A DNA stretch of 64,000 nucleotides from Triticum aestivum (taxonomy: Eukaryota; Streptophyta; Magnoliopsida; Poales; Poaceae): NCBI RefSeq assembly GCF_018294505.1, contig NC_057811.1, positions 404,452,790 to 404,516,789 of the forward strand. Reading direction: 5' to 3'. The position numbers were made by a program, and so were the translations under genes. The number at the start of each line of letters is the position of its first letter. The stretch's first letter is position 1. The notes beneath the pieces are model-generated. The model made no database searches and was not told where the DNA came from. It saw only the letters and a program-made list of their open reading frames with translations. Below, one piece after another: positions 1-10,574 of this stretch.

Positions 1-529
1 TGGGATATGCGAGATTACCGTCCTATCCCCAACCGACGCGATGTCCGAAATTTTAAACGAGGGATAAGCTCGTAACTTTCCCCCATTTCAGAGAAGCGCG
101 TCCCAAAGTTTGAGATCCCCCCTCCCGTCCATTTCCCCATTCATACACCGTCAGCAGCACGACAACCTCCGCACTGCGGCCAGCCTCCTCCGTCCGCCAC
201 CCCATCCTCCACCTTGCCGGAGCTGCTACCCCTACCCCGTCGTCCACTGCAAGAGATGGACGTCTCTCATCCACGGCGCTGGACCAGGATCCTTTCATCG
301 CCTCCTCTCGCTTCATTGGCGCCGTCGTCCACCTTGCCGTTGCCGCTCCTACGACCGCCTCGTCCACGGCAACAAGATATATCCCCCGACCCTGCCGTCT
401 GCCGTCTAAAGTCTTCTTCCCCGCCGCTGACAGCCATCGCACCCGTAGCACCCTCAACGATCAGCATAGGCCTACACGGCGTCGCAATAGAGGTGGTACT
501 CTTCCATATGTGCTTAAGTTATTGATCTC
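1..529 (+). other. Pyrimidine-rich leader-like segment of the CACTA gene
   Basis: Strongly C/T-rich on the plus strand, with many CCGCC and CTCC words, like a plant 5' untranslated exon. Short overlapping frames on both strands show no recognisable domain and no codon pattern. I read it as leader or promoter-proximal sequence of the gene at 1963-3545, but no transcription start can be proved. Confidence 0.3.
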
Positions 530-1535
530 ACCCGGAAAATAGATCGTAGTTTGTTTACTGTACTTTTCTTGTCCGTACCAAATCGTAGTGGCTAGTTGAA
601 AGCAAACATTGGTTGCGAAGTAGCTTTGTCCGGTTTGCACCTTCAGATCCGCCATGGCACGGGCACTATACTCGTAAAGCTTATGGTTTCCCCCCTTTAT
701 ATTCACTACCATCACCATAGGTGCTTCGTGTCGTGCTAGCACTGCTCCTCAAGACCTCAACCCAAAGCTTACGTGTTGAAATACGAATCTGATATGATGC
801 TCATATCACTAAAACAGAGAACGTTTAATTGGTCACCTAATGTTCCTATATTCGTTTCGAAAAGCATGTGCGCCACCCACTGGTCCAGCTAGTTCCACTT
901 TCCTGATTTTTCTCTTGATGCTTAGGGTTTTCCCCTTTTATCTACTCTACTATGATCTGCGTAGGTGCTTTCTGTCGTACTAGCATTACTCCACCCTTCA
1001 AGCTAAACAACACAACACTAAGAATTCGAAAGCTTAGTTGTTCAAATATGATTGTGATATGATACTGATATTAGTTAACCGACACATTTAATTGGTTAGC
1101 TAAAGGTCCCACTTGAGTTTCCAAATGCATGTCGCGACATATAGAGAGACATCATAATTGCATTTCTTTGTCACTTGTTGACCGTACATTCTTGTCCATA
1201 CCAAATCTTAGTTGTTATTTCAAAGCAAATATCGGTTGCTAACTACCCTTTGCGCGGATTGCAGCTTCAGATCTGCCATCCCACTGCCACGGTCAACACT
1301 GTACTCATCATGCTTATGTTTTCCCCATTTTATGATGACCACAATCAGCCTACATGGTTCGTGTCGTAATAGCACTGCTCCACCCATCGAGCTAAAAAAG
1401 CTTAGTTGTACAAATTCATATATGATATTATTGCTGATATTAGTAAAACTGAGAGATGTTTAATTGGTCAGCTAAATGTTCCTACTTTAGTTTCGAAATG
1501 CATGTGAGCCACATATGGAGAGACCGGAAAGAATA
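530..1535 (+). repeat. Three diverged copies of a segment of up to about 370 bp
   Basis: Similar strings recur in the same order near 540-855, 900-1145 and 1170-1535. They include TTCTTGTCC(G/A)TACCAAAT, CTTCAGATC(C/T)GCCAT, GTGTCGTGCTAGCACTGCTCC-like words, GATATGAT.CTGATAT and TTTAATTGGT(C/T)A. The middle copy lacks the first part. Copies differ at many positions, so the duplication is old. It lies in what appears to be an intron of the CACTA gene. No function can be assigned. Confidence 0.6.
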
Positions 1536-1962
1536 GTATTTCTCTGTGCGCTCTCGTTCATCATGGGTGGCCAACCGACATTGTATTGAAAGACTTGTAA
1601 TATCTTCAATCTGCTTGCTCTTCTGCTCTTCTTTAAGATGATACTCTTCTCTTGCAGTCGACTGGTCAGGTCGAGTTGTTCTCCCTTAGTATATTTTGAA
1701 TCTGTCAGCTCAGGTCGACTTGTTCTTCTTTACTATATGTTGAATCAATCATCTGCGAAGTGTCATCACTTCTGGAGCTCTCATATTTTGAGTAGTAGGC
1801 CACATTATATTAATGCACACAAAAAATTACAGCATGCATGGCATCTTTTAAAAGAATTGCAGAGATAGCACAAAGGGGTTTACAGGGAGGCAGTATTGGA
1901 TTAGAATCACTTCTGCATTACAAAGAAAATCTCACTTGTTTTTATGTTTTCATGCATGTCAG
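1536..1962. other. Intron-like AT-rich stretch, nothing recognised
   Basis: AT-rich sequence between the triplicated segment and the first plausible coding exon. It ends in a usable splice acceptor (CAG at 1960-1962). I see no gene, repeat or motif in it. Confidence 0.4.
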
Positions 1963-2081
1963 ATATTGAACATAATCAAAATGAATATGAGAATGGGCGC
2001 ACGAGAGGAATATAGCGGAACGATCCACTGGCTAACAAACTTGACATGGTGGAGGATGGCCTATCTTATTCACCCATCAAG
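1963..2081 (+). pseudogene. Candidate upstream exon of the CACTA gene, with in-frame stop
   Basis: Bounded by a CAG acceptor and a GT donor (2082-2083). One frame ends exactly at the donor in phase 0 and joins the exon at 2281 without a phase change. That frame looks coding, with charged acidic sequence and the segment NKLDMVEDGLSYSPIK near its end, but it has a TAG at 2013-2015. The TAG could come from TGG by a G-to-A change. Either the gene is broken here, or translation starts at the ATG that opens the next exon. It could also be untranslated leader. Confidence 0.45.
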
Positions 2082-2280
2082 GTGCTTGCTCTAACTTTGC
2101 AAAGTTGTATTGGTCGCACATATTTTGCATCTGACCTCTTGCATTACTTCTACTTTGTTACACCATCTGCTTAGTTTAAGCATCATATATGAGTATATGC
2201 CATACCTATCAATTTTCTGTACCTATTCCATGTGTCGTCACACTATGTTTTTCCAGTCAAATGTTGTTCTTTTGTAATAG

Positions 2281-3545
2281 ATGTCCAAAAGGAAGAGGGT
2301 GAGTGCACATCCTCAAGGAGTACAAACTAGGTATTTGGAAAAGGTAGTGATACCTGTTAAATCAGATAGATCAGCAGCCACAGAAAACACAGGCCCAACT
2401 GTACCACACTTTACCCCTACTCCAGTGGCCAAACCCCTATTAGAACTGCTGGGAGCCCAGCGTCAGGTACTGTCTATGATATCAATTCAAAATTTGAACT
2501 CCTAAATTTCTGCTTGTGCCTTACCTTCTCTCTTGTATGAAAACTAATTTCAGATGAATCTCCTTGCTCAAAGGATCATAAGATCTCAAAACAATAATGG
2601 GCTCTGCATTGCTCTTGTCAGTACCTCTCTCCCTTTTGCCTTGTAACGCTGTATTTAATTAATTGCTATTTGATTATGTATCATCAGTCTGCACCTGAGC
2701 TTCATTATCCTCTGTTTCTTCCAATATTATTTGATCTATATTTACTCTTTGCAAAATGTAGAATAATGGCAACGCTTATAAAGAATTTTCTTTGGGGAAT
2801 TTATTGAATTATCCTTCCATCAACATGGAGAAGGGCTTTGTCCAGCCCATGTTAACATGTAATGTAAGTTCATCCTTCTCAAGCCTTCAAACTTTGTTCT
2901 AGTATAGATTTGGATAGGCATCATTTCCTCCACTGTTGTTTGCTTTGCTGTTTACATCTGATTGGATGTTTGCAACAACTACCAGTTTCAAATTGTAGTT
3001 GTAAAAACATGTTCCTTATGCATAATAGATCCATTTATTTGCTTATATAATTGTGAAACCTGTTACGTGTCTCCTTGTTTCTCTTTCAGACTCGTATCTC
3101 TTACGCCAGGCAGAACTTTAGGGAAGATAGTGAGCCAAACCATCTTGAGGACAGCGAGATGACCCCAAGGTCCTGTCTTGATGAAGACAGTGAGTTGAAG
3201 CTACTCACCAGCAGGTGTGAGACAACCTCTGTGCAGTCGCTGCCTCAGTCAGTTCGACTTCTTCAGTCTCAACTTAAAGCGGAAAGGCTTGCTTCAGCTC
3301 AGCTCCGACTTGAAGTCAAAGATGCAATGAAGATGTCAGAGGACTGCCGTGCGCACCATCATGCCTTAAATCTAGTGTTGATGCATCTATCGTTGACACA
3401 ACTGAGGTCTACTCAGCTTCTTCAGCTATTTGGGGGCCTGATGTGGCCAGACCTAGTGCCTTCTGAAGTGCTCTCAGTTTTGTATATTCTTTTGTCGGCG
3501 CGTTTATTTGCACTGGTGGCGAACTTTGACGCCCAGTGGATGTAA
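2281..3545 (+). CDS. CACTA-borne gene of unknown function, four coding exons
   Basis: Four exons (2281-2466, 2554-2616, 2762-2863, 3090-3545) are bounded by GT and AG, and all junctions are phase 0. They give one 268-residue protein with no internal stop, which is strong evidence of a real spliced gene. The N-terminus is basic (MSKRKR..., a possible nuclear signal). The middle is unremarkable. Near residues 165-200 there is a helical stretch, likely a short coiled coil (QSLPQSVRLLQSQLKAERLA). The C-terminus is hydrophobic. The first ATG directly follows a splice acceptor, so it may not be the original start (see the exon at 1963). By position, before the subterminal repeats of a CACTA element, it could be the TnpA-like accessory protein or captured host sequence. 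I do not recognise the family. Confidence 0.6.
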
Positions 3546-3714
3546 TATGTGTGATAGCCGTGATAGCCTAGCGTAAGTTGCTTGCTTATTTATTTCCTTG
3601 TTGTCTTGTTTATTTGTTTGCTTGTAGTCATTGCAGTTCTTTTTCCGCGGTTTGCTAGTGGCTGCAATAACCTATTTTTTAAAACTAGGCCACAATAACC
3701 ATGGGCTAATATTT
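3546..3714. other. Gene 3' flank, nothing further recognised
   Basis: T-rich sequence after the stop codon with several TTTATTTG and TTGCTTG words, probably 3' untranslated. No clear polyadenylation signal was chosen. Confidence 0.3.
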
Positions 3715-4560
3715 ACTGTAGTGACACTGGGCCTCCTCCTACGGGCCGTAGAAACAGTGAGCCTTCTACGGGCCGTAGAAATAGTGGGCCATCTACGGGC
3801 CGTAGAAACAATGGGCCTTCTACGGGCCGTATCATCAATGGGCCTTATACGGGCAGTATGATCGATTGGCCAAACATGGGCCAATAACATGCCGCATTAT
3901 GGCCGTAAACGGGCTAGAGTTGGAATCGTCCGTTCATGGGCCGACCATAACGGTCCATCATTAATAGGCCGTATTTGATGACGCTAAAACAACCCAACGT
4001 ATTAACGGACCACAAACGGGCCGACTGTAACCACGAGCTGAATTTGGCCCACAAGTAGAAAATGACAGTAACGGGCCGTAAGTAAACAAATGCTGGAAAT
4101 GAGCCCAAGAATAAATGGGCTCTGAGAAGGCCGAAAGATAACATGGGTTGGAAACGGCCCAACGGAATAACGGGCCGTTAATGGGTATAAAGTGATACAC
4201 TGTTCATTACGGGCCAGTTTCACCACGGGCCGTTAATGGGTGTAAAGTGATACACTGTTCATTACGGGCCAGTTTCACCACGGGCCGTTAATAGGCCAAG
4301 AGTTACATAGGGCCTCATATGGGCCGAAAGACGTCATGGGCCATACATGGGCCAGAAGTGAAAACGGGCTGGAATCATATTGGGTGGCCCAGATGACGCT
4401 ACTGGGCCTAATTCAGATAGGGCGTAATGGGCCTTGGGTTAGCGGGCTGTAAATGGGCTATATGCGAACAGGCCGTTAACAGGCTTTACATGGGCCGGCC
4501 CGCCACCTTTTGACCAAGTCAAACGGGCCGGCCTTTTCACAGGAATGGGCCTCTGTTGGG
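3715..4560. repeat. GGGCC-rich subterminal repeat block of the CACTA element
   Basis: Dozens of copies of GGGCC or GGCCC occur, many inside the 9-bp near-palindrome ACGGGCCGT or the 12-mer CTACGGGCCGTA. The first five copies (about 3735-3860) are spaced roughly 20-25 bp apart. Dense short subterminal repeats are where the TnpA protein of En/Spm binds. That role here is inferred from position. Confidence 0.6.
4171..4293. repeat. 55-bp tandem duplication in the subterminal block
   Basis: A 55-bp unit beginning CGGGCCGTTAATGGGT starts at 4171, 4226 and 4281. The first two copies are full and differ at about one base. The third stops after a dozen bases. The near-identity points to a recent event compared with the rest of the block. 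Confidence 0.85.
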
Positions 4561-4789
4561 CCGTGCCACGTGTCGATGTATCATAGGCGCCTTCTGTCCA
4601 ATGAGTGGATGACATCTGTCCCAACGATGAGCCAACACGTGTTTCCTCCAGCCAATGATGATTTTACATGTGGAAAATCCCCATTGGTCGGGGCTGTTAA
4701 CGGGTTATCGGATCCAAAACCTGACCCGATAGCTTAACAGCGTTCCATTACAGTGGATGCCATGTGTCGGTCACCCTTGACGAAAGCAC

Positions 4790-4991
4790 TTCTGTGACGC
4801 GGGATTTATCGTCATGGAAGTGGACACTTCCGTGATGATAATTTTGGTAATGTCATGGAACACTTCTACGACAGCACAGGTATGACTATCTTGATTCTGT
4901 CATAAAATCGTCATGGATGTACATGCATGATAGAAAATGCGACCTACTATGACAAACACGTATCGTCACGAAATTGTATTTTTTTGTAGTG
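4790..4991. repeat. CACTA subterminal repeats and terminal inverted repeat
   Basis: Short direct and inverted words (CGTCATGG, GTCATGGA, ATGACGA-like) precede the terminal TTTTTTTGTAGTG, which ends at 4991. The partner inverted repeat is outside the window. Confidence 0.75.
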
Positions 4992-5025
4992 CGTCCCCCC
5001 GCACCGAGGGGTGCAGCGAGGACGC

Positions 5026-5172
5026 TTACTGCTTGTTCCCCGCCGGGCCGGTGGCGGCGTTGGCGGTAGGAGATGGGGAACGACGAGGTGGCCCACCGAC
5101 GGGAGCCGTCTGAGTTACGCGGGTGGCTAGGGCAGCCCGACGCTCAGCACGAGCACGGCGAGCGTCCGCCAT
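5026..5172 (-). pseudogene. gypsy-1 gag N-terminal fragment
   Basis: On the minus strand an ATG at 5172 opens 48 codons starting MADARRARAERRAAL, a basic, alanine-rich start as seen in several grass gypsy gag proteins. It stops at TAA (5028-5026), and the CACTA insertion follows within 40 bp. No capsid domain is present, so this is only a remnant. Confidence 0.5.
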
Positions 5173-5224
5173 GGAGGCGACGGAGCAACTGGGCGTGAGA
5201 CGACGGAAAGGAAGCTCCGGCGCA

Positions 5225-5242
5225 CCCCTACCTGGCGTGCCA
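5225..5242 (-). other. gypsy-1 primer binding site
   Basis: The minus strand reads TGGCACGCCAGGTAGGGG directly inside the LTR. The same 18-mer serves gypsy-3 at 50547-50564. It primes minus-strand DNA synthesis from a host tRNA 3' end. Confidence 0.75.
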
Positions 5243-5244
5243 AA

Positions 5245-6141
5245 TTTCGGATCACGGGTTCCGGCAAAACCCTCAAGGTTCGAACACTGGGGTGCGCGCG
5301 GAGATTTCCTCCCTACCGATCTACGCCCTAGCTCGCTAAGATCTCGCGGGCAAACTCGACGAACTCACAACACAAAGACACAAGATTTATACTGGTTCGG
5401 GCCACCGTTGTGGTGTAATACCCTACTCCAGTGTGGTGGTGGTGGTGGATTGCCTCTCGGGCTGATGATGAACAGTACTAGGGGAAGAACAGCCTCCTGT
5501 GGTTGAGGTGTTCTTGTGCTCTGCGAGCTTGTGGATGTGAGGATGGGAGGTCGAACCGATCCCCCTACTGTGGTGGCTAGTTCTACTTATATAGGCCCTG
5601 GTCCTCTCCCCAAATATTGAGCGGGAAGGGAGCCAACAACGGCCAATTTGAAAGGGGACAGCTAGTACAACTTATCCTGACAAAAGCGGTCTTCGCCTGC
5701 GAAAGGCTCTGGTGGTGACGCCGTCTTGGGCTCCATGGTGACCTCCGTCCTGCCGTCCTGCTGGTCTTGGTCTCGTTGCACTGATATGGAAACCTTTGCT
5801 TGATGCCTCGGTACTCCGTGCCTGCGCTTGCCTCCTTAACACCAAAGAGGAAACAAGGACGCTACGCGCGCTGGAGCCCGCCTGGCGCCCATCTGATCTT
5901 GATCGTCATGGCTCACGTAACGAGAGCCTCACGAGGTTTGCCTTTCCTTTATTTCTCCGCTCCTCGCAAGGCAGGCTGGTGAGGCCGCTCCTGAGGAGGT
6001 CTTGCGTCGTCCGCCTCGCGAGGCTTGGCCCCTCGTGAGGGTCTTGAATGCCTAGTTGATGAAGACGGGCCGTACAGGCCTGCTAGCACAGCCACGTCGT
6101 GGGCCGCAGGCAGGCAAGTCTGGGGACCCCCGTTCCCAGAA
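5245..6141 (-). repeat. gypsy-1 LTR
   Basis: Lies between the primer binding site and resumed copia-1 coding sequence. Its outer edge has the self-complementary TCTGGGGACC...GTTCCCAGA. The usual TG/CA ends are eroded, so both limits are approximate. A TATATAGG run near 5590 is the probable promoter in reverse. The partner LTR is outside the window. Confidence 0.6.
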
Positions 6142-6994
6142 CGCCGATAGCATAGGGGATGGCCTTCGTCCTTTCTCTTTCTTCTGCCGTGGTCGAGCTT
6201 TAAGTCTTAACTTCACACCTTACAACTCAGGCAAGAACTCCTTTGACTGATCCATTTTGAACTCCTTCAAATTCATGTCAAGGTATGTGCTCTGTGAAAG
6301 TCTTATCAGGCGTCTTGATCTATCTCTATAGATCTTGATACCCAATATGTAAGCAGTTTTACCCAGGTCTTCCTTTGAAAAATCCATTCAAACAACCCTT
6401 TATGCTTTCCAGAAATTCTACATCATTTCCGATCAATAATATATCATCCACATATACTTATCAGAAATGTCATAGTGCTCCAACTCACTTTCTTGCAAAC
6501 TTTATATAAACCGAAAAACTTTGATCACCTCATCAAAGCGTATGTTCCAACTCCGAGATGCTTGCTCCAGTCCATAGAAGGACCGCTGGAGTTTGCATAC
6601 CTTTTAGCATCCTTAGGATTGACAAAATCTTCTGGTTGTATCACATATAGCCTTTCCTCATGGAAACTGACAAGGAAACTTTGTTTTGACATCCATCTTT
6701 CGTAAATGAAAATGCAGCAACTCCTAACATAATTCTAACAGACTGTAGCATCGCTATGATTGAGAAAGTCTCATCACAGTCAACTCCTTGAACTTGTCGA
6801 AAACTTCTTTGAGACAAGTCGAGCTTCATAAATGGTGACATTACCATCATGCGTCCGTCTTCTTCTTAAAGATCCATTTATTCTCCTAGCCATTTGTTTG
6901 AATCCGGGCCCACCATTGCTTCTCCATAGCTCGTAGGTTCACTGTTGTCCAACAACATGATCTTTAAGACGGGGTTACTACTCAGAAGTTGTAC
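6142..6994 (-). pseudogene. copia-1 reverse transcriptase, partial and frameshifted
   Basis: On the minus strand, pieces of copia reverse transcriptase appear in several frames. FRQVQGVDCDETFS lies near 6780. The catalytic YVDD is encoded by 6454-6443 and followed by ILLIGND. A TTAEERER stretch before IPYAIG ends at the gypsy-1 junction. Multiple stops and indels rule out function. It copied the element's RNA into DNA when alive. Confidence 0.8.
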
Positions 6995-8249
6995 TCACCC
7001 TTGTCGACCTACGATATTTGATACTAACTTGATCTGAAGCTTCATGATCATCATCATTAGCTTTCTCTTCAACTGACGTAGGTGCCACACAAACATCTTT
7101 TTGTGCCACGCTACTATCTGGTGAAGTAAAGGTTCAACAACCTCATCAAGTTCTATCTTCCTCCCACTCAATTCTTTCGAAAGAAACTCTTTCTCGAGAA
7201 AGGACTTGTTCATAGTGACAAACACTTTGCCCTTAGATCTGAGATAGAAGGTATACCCAATCGTCTTCCTTGGGTATTTTATGAAGACACAATTGTCCGC
7301 TTTGGGTTCAAGCTTTTCTGGCTGAAGCCTTTCGACATAAGCATCGCAGCCCCAAACCTTTAGAAACGAAAACTTAGGTTTCTTGCCAAACCACAGTTCA
7401 TACGGTGTCATTTCCACGGACTTAGATGGTTCCCTATTTAAAGTGAATGTAGTTGTCTCTAATGCATAACCCCAAACGATAGTGGTAGATCGGCAAGAGC
7501 CGTCATAGAATGCACCATATCCAATAAGGTTCGATTATGACGTTCAGACACACCATTACACTATGGTGTTCCAGGTGGCGTCAACTGTGAAACTATTCCA
7601 CCTTGTCTTAAGTGATTGCCAAACTCATGACTCAGATACTCTCCCCTTGATCATATCGTAGGAACTTGATCTTCTTGTTATGATGATTCTCAACTTCACT
7701 CTGAAATTGTTTGAACTTTTCAAACGTTCCAGACTTATGCTTCATTAGGTAAATATACCCATATCTACTCAATTCATCGGTGAAGGTGAGAAAATAACGA
7801 TATCCGCTGCGTGCTTCAACACTCATCGGACCGCACACATCAGCATGTGTGATTTCCAACAAGTCACTTGCCCGTTCCATTGTTCCAGAAAACGGGTTTT
7901 CAGTCATCTTGCCAATGAGGCATGGTTCACATGTGTCAAGTGATTCCAAATCAAGTGACTCCAAAAGTCCATTAGCATGGAGGTTCTTCATGCGCTTTAC
8001 ACCAAGATGACCTAAGCGGAAGTGCCACAAGAAAGTGGTACTATCATTATCAACTCTACATCTTTTGGCATCAATGTTATGAACATGTGTATCACTACGA
8101 CCGAGATTCAATAAGCCATTCACATTGGGTGCATGACCATAGAAGGTATTATTCATGTAAACAGAATAACCATTATTCTCTGACTTAAATGAATAACCGT
8201 ATTGCAATAAACATGATCTAATCATGTTCATGCTCAACGCAGACAGCAA
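6995..8249 (-). pseudogene. copia-1 integrase with GAG-pre-integrase domain
   Basis: Minus-strand pieces at 8249-7632 and 7417-6995 form the copia integrase region. The first has the pre-integrase zinc-finger region (WHFRLGHLGVKRMKNL, then CEPCLIGKMT), followed by the catalytic core start with HADVCGPM (first Asp) and the TDELSRYGYIYLM stretch. The second has the C-terminal part with ELWFGKKPKFSFLKVWGCDA. About 210 bp between them hold frameshifts around the region of the catalytic Glu. Broken remnant; it would have inserted element DNA into the host genome. Confidence 0.85.
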
Positions 8250-9270
8250 TGCAAATCTAGGTTCAACACTAATCCCGAAGGTAGAGGGAGCCTGCGATGG
8301 TGATCATATCATCCTTGGAAACACTTCCAACACATATCGTCACCTTGCCCTTAGCTAGTCTCCAATTATTCTGTAGCTTTTATGTTGAGTTACCAATCTT
8401 AGCAACTGAACCGGTATCTAATACCCATGTGCTACTAGGAGTACTAGCAAGGTACACATCAATAACACATATATCAAATATACTTTTGTTGAAGTTGCCA
8501 GCCTTCTTATCTACCAAGTATTTGAGGAAGTTCCGCTACCAGTGACCGTTCCCCTAATAGAAGCATTTTGTCTCGGGTTTGGGTTCATGGGTTTCTTCAC
8601 TGGAGCGGCAACTGGCTTTCCATTCAGGAAGTTTTCGTTCTTGCCCTTGCCCTTCTTGAAACCAGTGGTCTTGTTAACCATCAACACTTGATGCTCCTTC
8701 TTGATTTCTACCTTCACGGCCTTAAGCACGACGAATAGCTCCAGGATCAACTTCCCTTGCATGTTATAGTTCATCAAGAAACTCTAGTAGCTTGGTGATA
8801 GTGACTGGAGAACTTTGTCAATCACTCTCTTATCTGGAAGATTAACTTCCACTTGATTCAAGCGAGTGAAGTACCCATACATTCTGAGCACATGCTCACT
8901 TGCTGAGCTATTCTCCTCGATCTTGTAGGCAAAGATCTTGTCAGAGGTCTCAAACCTCTCAACACAGGCATGAGCCTGAAATTCCCATTTCAGCTCTTGG
9001 AACATCTCATATGTTCCATGGCATTCAAAACTCCTTTGGAGCCCCGATTCTAAGCCGTAAATCATGGAGCACTAAACTATCAAGTACTCATCAGAACGTG
9101 TCTGCCAGATGTTCACAACATCCACACACGACGCTAGAGGGGTTTGGCACACCGAGCGGTGCATCAAGTATAGAAGCCTTCTATGTATCAGTGAGGACAA
9201 TCCTCAGACTACGGCCCTAGTCCGCACAATTGCTCACAGTATCTTTCAACTTAGTCTTTCTCTAGGAATG
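8250..9270 (-). pseudogene. copia-1 gag and protease remnants
   Basis: On the minus strand, 9065-8784 gives a copia gag (UBN2-type) stretch with LQRSFECHGTYEMFQELKW. 8777-8511 gives the basic gag tail with a frame-shifted zinc-knuckle region. Near 8430 the peptide TWVLDTGS marks the protease, with DTGS encoded by 8418-8407. Homologous gag sequence occurs in copia-2 at 48500-49060, which confirms the identity. Frameshifts and stops separate the parts. Confidence 0.75.
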
Positions 9271-10561
9271 TATTAAAACAGGGAGCTAAAGCGCGAGCTA
9301 TTGATCTACAAGATAATTTGCAAAGACAATTTAGACTAAGTTCATGATAATTAAGTTCATCTAATCAAGTTATTTAATGAATTCCCACTCAGATAGACAT
9401 CCCTCTAGTCATCTAAGTGATACATGATCTGAATCGACTAGCCATGTTCGATCATCACGTGAGACGGACTAGTCATCAACGGTGAACATCTCCATGTTGG
9501 TCGTATCTGCTATATGACTCATGTTCGACCTTCCGGTCTCTCGTGTTCCGAGGCCATGTCTGTACATGCTAGGCTCGTCAAGTCAACCTAAGTGTTTTGC
9601 ATGTGTAAATCTGGCTTACACCCGTTGTATGCGAACGTTAGAATCTATCACACCCGATCATCATGTGGTGCTTCGAAACACCGAACTTTCGCAACGGTGC
9701 ACAATTAGGGGGAACACTTTTCTTGAAATTTTAGTGAGGGACCATCTTATTTATGCTACCGTCGTTCTAAGCAAATAAGATGTAAACATGATAAACATCA
9801 CATGCAAATCATAAAGTGACATGATATGGCCAATATCATCTTGCGCCTTTGATCTCCATCTTCGAGGCGCGGCATGATCACTTTCATCACCAGCATGACA
9901 CCATGATCTCCATCATCGTGTCTTCATGAAGTTGTCTCGCCAACTATTACTTCTACTACTATGGCTAACAGTTAGCAATGAAGTAAAGTAATTACATGGC
10001 GTTTTCATTGACTCGCAGGTCATACAATAAATTAAGACAACTCCTATGGCTCCTGCCGGTTGTCATACTCATCGACATGCAAGTCGTGATTCCTATTACA
10101 AGAACATGATCAAACTCATACATCACATATATCATTCATCACATCCTTTTGGCCATATCACATCACATAGCATACCCTGCAAAAACAAGTTAGACGTCCT
10201 CTAATTGTTGTTGCATGTTTTACGTGGCTGCTATGGGTTTCTAGCAAGAACGTTTCTTACCTACGCAAAACCACAACAGTGATATGACAATTGCCATTTA
10301 CCCTTCATAAGGACCCTCTTCATCGAATCCGATCCGACTAAAGTGGGAGAGACAGACACCCGCTAGCCACCTTATGCATCAAGTGCATGTCAGTCGGTGG
10401 AACCAGTCTCACGTAAGCGTACGTGTAAGGTCGGTCCGGGCCGCTTCATCCCACAATGCCGCCGAATCAAGATAAGAGTAGTAACGGCAAGCAAATTGAC
10501 CAAATCATCGCCCACAACTACTTTGTGTTCTACTAGTGCATAGAATCTACGCATAGATCTA
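9271..10561 (-). other. copia-1 untranslated leader
   Basis: About 1.3 kb between the primer site and gag without a credible gene. BARE/Angela elements have a leader of this size, which contains the packaging and dimerisation signals. I see no other feature in it. Confidence 0.6.
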
Positions 10562-10573
10562 GCTCTAATACCA
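10562..10573 (-). other. copia-1 primer binding site (initiator Met tRNA)
   Basis: The minus strand reads TGGTATTAGAGC, one base off TGGTATCAGAGC, the complement of plant initiator tRNA-Met used by most copia elements. It lies one base inside the LTR. Confidence 0.85.
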
Positions 10574-10574
10574 C

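Larger units (their letters stand above)
1..4991 (+). mobile_element. CACTA (En/Spm-type) DNA transposon, right part
   Basis: The block ends at 4991 in a sequence whose reverse complement starts CACTACAAAAAAATAC, the standard CACTA terminus. The 200 bp inside it repeat short ATGACGAT/CGTCATGG-type words, as in wheat CACTA subterminal regions. The next three bases (CGT) would be half of the 3-bp target duplication. The left end lies outside the window. The element sits inside the gag of gypsy-1, whose reading resumes at 4992. It carries a spliced gene (1963-3545) and a GGGCC-rich subterminal block. A Jorge- or Caspar-like family is a guess. No part of the main transposase is visible, so it should lie to the left or be missing. 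Confidence 0.8.
4992..6141 (-). mobile_element. gypsy-1: 5' LTR and start of gag, minus strand
   Basis: Read on the minus strand it gives an LTR, a primer binding site TGGCACGCCAGGTAGGGG and the first codons of gag. The CACTA transposon then cuts it at 4991/4992. The rest should lie left of the window. On its other side, at 6141/6142, it interrupts the reverse transcriptase of copia-1. Family unassigned. Confidence 0.75.

Noticed and set aside
53..525. Overlapping open frames at the window start as a host gene
   Set aside because: Low-complexity C/T-rich translations on both strands without domains; better read as untranslated leader.
3631..3861. 76-codon repeat protein (LLRAVE units)
   Set aside because: Translation of the GGGCCGT subterminal repeats, not a gene.
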